Assembly (NCBI GenBank): GCA_023416655.1
Contig: JAEZHK010000081.1
Location: forward strand, 1-6,877
Reading direction: 5' to 3'
From: Bacillota bacterium
Lineage (GTDB): Bacteria; Bacillota; Clostridia; Christensenellales; Aristaeellaceae
DNA: 6,877 nucleotides
Each line of letters opens with the position of its first letter. The first letter of the stretch is position 1. A program made the position numbers and the translations under genes. The notes beneath the pieces were generated by a model. The model saw only the letters and a program-made list of their open reading frames with translations, ran no database searches and was not told where the DNA came from. Of the stretch, positions 5,902 through 6,877 are shown piece by piece.

Positions 5902-6241
5902 GGGATCCCTCCTCTTTCAGCAGCCTGTTGATCTTGTCTGCGTACTCAATGTTGGTATCCAGCTCGAAGATCAATTCGGGGGTATATCTCAGATCCACCC
6001 GCCTGCCCAATTCCCGGCGGATGAACCCGGAGGCCTTCTTGAGCGCCTCCATCATGCCTTTGCGCTTCTCCGGTTCCAGGACGCTCACGCGCACTTTGCA
6101 GTAGCGCAGATCGCGGGTCACCTCGCAGCGGACGATGGAGTACGTGCCGCCGACCCGGGGATCGTTCAGTTCCTCCCTGAGGATTTTGTCCAGCTCGCGC
6201 CGCACCTCTTCGGAAATGCGGTCCACACGGTCAAATGCCAT
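5867..6241 (-). CDS. rbfA: 30S ribosome-binding factor A
   Basis: A 124-residue protein, typical for RbfA, a single KH-like domain factor needed for late 16S rRNA 5'-end maturation of the 30S subunit and for cold adaptation. Visible family features are FDRVDRISEEVRRELDKIL at the N-terminus, NDPRVGGTYSIVRCEVTRDL, the interrupted KH helix-turn (KKASGFIRRELG) and LRYTPELIFELDTNIEYADK, followed by INRLLKEE. The start ATG (6239-6241) is fixed by a perfect AGGAGG at 6246-6251, four bases away. An in-frame extension to 6379 has no family similarity and runs across the leader hairpins. The last 35 bases overlap nrnA. Unlike many relatives, the gene is separated from infB by 311 bp that could allow separate control. 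Confidence 0.96.
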   Translation of the reverse strand: MAFDRVDRISEEVRRELDKILREELNDPRVGGTYSIVRCEVTRDLRYCKVRVSVLEPEKRKGMMEALKKASGFIRRELGRRVDLRYTPELIFELDTNIEYADKINRLLKEEGSHGDDPRIGGVD

Positions 6242-6257
6242 GGTTCCTCCTTGATGG

Positions 6258-6349
6258 ATTGGCGGCCAGTGCCGCCAATTGCGGTCCGTCCACAGGATAC
6301 CCCGCTTTGACGGACTCAAGCAGGACTTGCGAACTGTTGGCCTCGCAAG
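6258..6349 (-). promoter_or_regulatory. Three tandem hairpins in the rbfA leader
   Basis: Reading toward rbfA, a 7-bp stem (6326-6332 with 6343-6349, 10-base loop) is followed by a 7-bp stem (6284-6290 with 6309-6315, 18-base loop). A perfect 9-bp stem (6258-6266 with 6271-6279, 4-base loop) comes last, ending six bases before the AGGAGG. All pairs are Watson-Crick. No run of T follows, so they look more like leader structure or processing sites than terminators. I found no convincing -10/-35 pair in 6350-6386. Confidence 0.45.
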
Positions 6350-6386
6350 GTCGCACTGTGACAAACCCATGTCGTTCATTCAAGCG

Positions 6387-6537
6387 TTTCCGGCAATCTC
6401 ATGCGCCGGAAATGCGGTTTCCGAAACCAGCGCAACACCGGTTTCGGAAACATTGCCTTATGTCCGTGAAGCACCCGAAAATCCGCGGATATTCAGGCCT
6501 GCGCAGGATTTTCCATGCGCCGGAAATCCCTTGGGAT
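6387..6537. repeat. Palindrome cluster with a repeated 14-mer between infB and rbfA
   Basis: The 14-mer CATGCGCCGGAAAT occurs exactly at 6400-6413 and 6514-6527, same orientation, 114 bases apart. Each copy is part of a hairpin: 6387-6394 with 6405-6412 (8 bp), and 6506-6514 with 6522-6529 (8 bp, one bulge). Between them lies a perfect 12-bp stem, 6417-6428 with 6440-6451, whose arms are themselves near-palindromes. An alternative 8-bp stem joins 6477-6484 to 6506-6513, and ATCCCTTGGGAT lies at 6526-6537. The layout recalls REP/BIME-type elements. No U-tract marks a terminator, and no gene is evident. Confidence 0.6.
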
Positions 6538-6552
6538 CTCTGACGCTTCGGC

Positions 6553-6877
6553 TCAGCGTTCGATTTCTTCCATCTGGAAGCACTCGATCACGTCGCCCTC
6601 CTTGACGTCGTTGTAGTTCTCCAGGCCGATGCCGCACTCGTAGCCCGCCGCAACTTCCTTGGCGTCGTCCTTGAAGCGCTTGAGCGATTCGATCTTGGCT
6701 TCCTGGACGACCACGTTGTCACGTAGCAAACGAGCCTGAGCGTTGCGGATGACCTTGCCCTCGGTGACGTAGGAGCCCGCGATCATGCCCACGCCGGTGA
6801 CGCGGAACGTCTGGCGAACCTGCGCGCGGCCCAGGATGGTCTCCTTGAACTTGGGCGCGAGCATGCCCTTCATGGCG
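6553..6877 (-). CDS. infB: Translation initiation factor IF-2, C-terminal 107 residues
   Basis: Only the 3' end of infB is present; the gene continues beyond the right edge. IF-2 is the GTPase that brings initiator fMet-tRNA to the 30S subunit and promotes subunit joining. The fragment covers the end of domain III/IV and the C2 domain that binds the formyl-methionyl end of the tRNA. It begins AMKGMLAPKFKETILGRAQV, continues with VTEGKVIRNAQARLLRDNVV and LKRFKDDAKEVAAGYECGIG, and ends YNDVKEGDVIECFQMEEIER. These are the conserved motifs of the IF-2 tail, in order, with no frameshift. The GTPase domain cannot be seen. The stop is TGA at 6553-6555. Confidence 0.97.
   Translation of the reverse strand, partial: AMKGMLAPKFKETILGRAQVRQTFRVTGVGMIAGSYVTEGKVIRNAQARLLRDNVVVQEAKIESLKRFKDDAKEVAAGYECGIGLENYNDVKEGDVIECFQMEEIER

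Noticed and set aside
6242..6379. N-terminal extension of RbfA from an upstream ATG
   Set aside because: The family begins at the later ATG, which has a perfect AGGAGG. The extension crosses leader hairpins and has no similarity to RbfA.
6360..6386. rbfA promoter using TTGAAT or TTGTCA as a -35
   Set aside because: No acceptable -10 lies 16-18 bases downstream of either hexamer.
6387..6537. CRISPR array
   Set aside because: Only two 14-base copies, 114 bases apart, with no regular repeat-spacer pattern and no cas genes.

Overview
The window is a stretch of bacterial chromosome with seven protein genes, all on the minus strand. In transcription order (right to left) they are infB (3' end only), rbfA, a DHH/DHHA1 phosphoesterase of the NrnA type, truB, an exported M23 peptidase, rpsO and pnp (5' part only). 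This is the conserved translation/RNA-maturation cluster nusA-infB-rbfA-truB-rpsO-pnp. The placement of nrnA between rbfA and truB, the strong AGGAGG ribosome-binding sites and the sequence style of S15 and the M23 protein (signal peptide, Big_2-like domain, WSxW modules) point to a GC-rich member of the Firmicutes, most likely Clostridia. Genus and family cannot be told from this window.

Layout by position. 1-1280: pnp, N-terminal 426 codons. 1281-1428: pnp promoter candidate and a strong hairpin terminator. 1429-1689: rpsO. 1690-1837: rpsO promoter and a foldable leader of about 97 nt. 1838-3577: M23 peptidase. 3578-3758: M23 promoter candidate and a 14-bp GC-rich hairpin. 3759-4655: truB. 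4656-4938: 283 bp without a convincing gene but packed with hairpins. 4939-5901: nrnA, overlapping rbfA (5867-6241) by 35 bp. 6242-6552: 311 bp without a gene, holding palindromes with a repeated 14-mer and then three hairpins before the rbfA start. 6553-6877: the end of infB.

The genes share a theme. IF2, RbfA, TruB and S15 serve ribosome assembly, tRNA modification and initiation. PNPase and NrnA are the polymer and oligomer ends of RNA degradation. The M23 peptidase is the functional outlier: it sits where ribF is commonly found in Firmicutes and has its own candidate promoter.

The coding content is ordinary. The unusual part is the non-coding DNA. Two gaps (infB-rbfA and nrnA-truB) that are often short or absent in related clusters hold dense inverted repeats, and in two cases a hairpin is followed closely by a TATAAT. 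In two hairpins the imperfect pairs are G-U only when read as minus-strand RNA, which fits selection on that transcript. I see no CRISPR array, transposase, tRNA, rRNA, phage gene or defence system.
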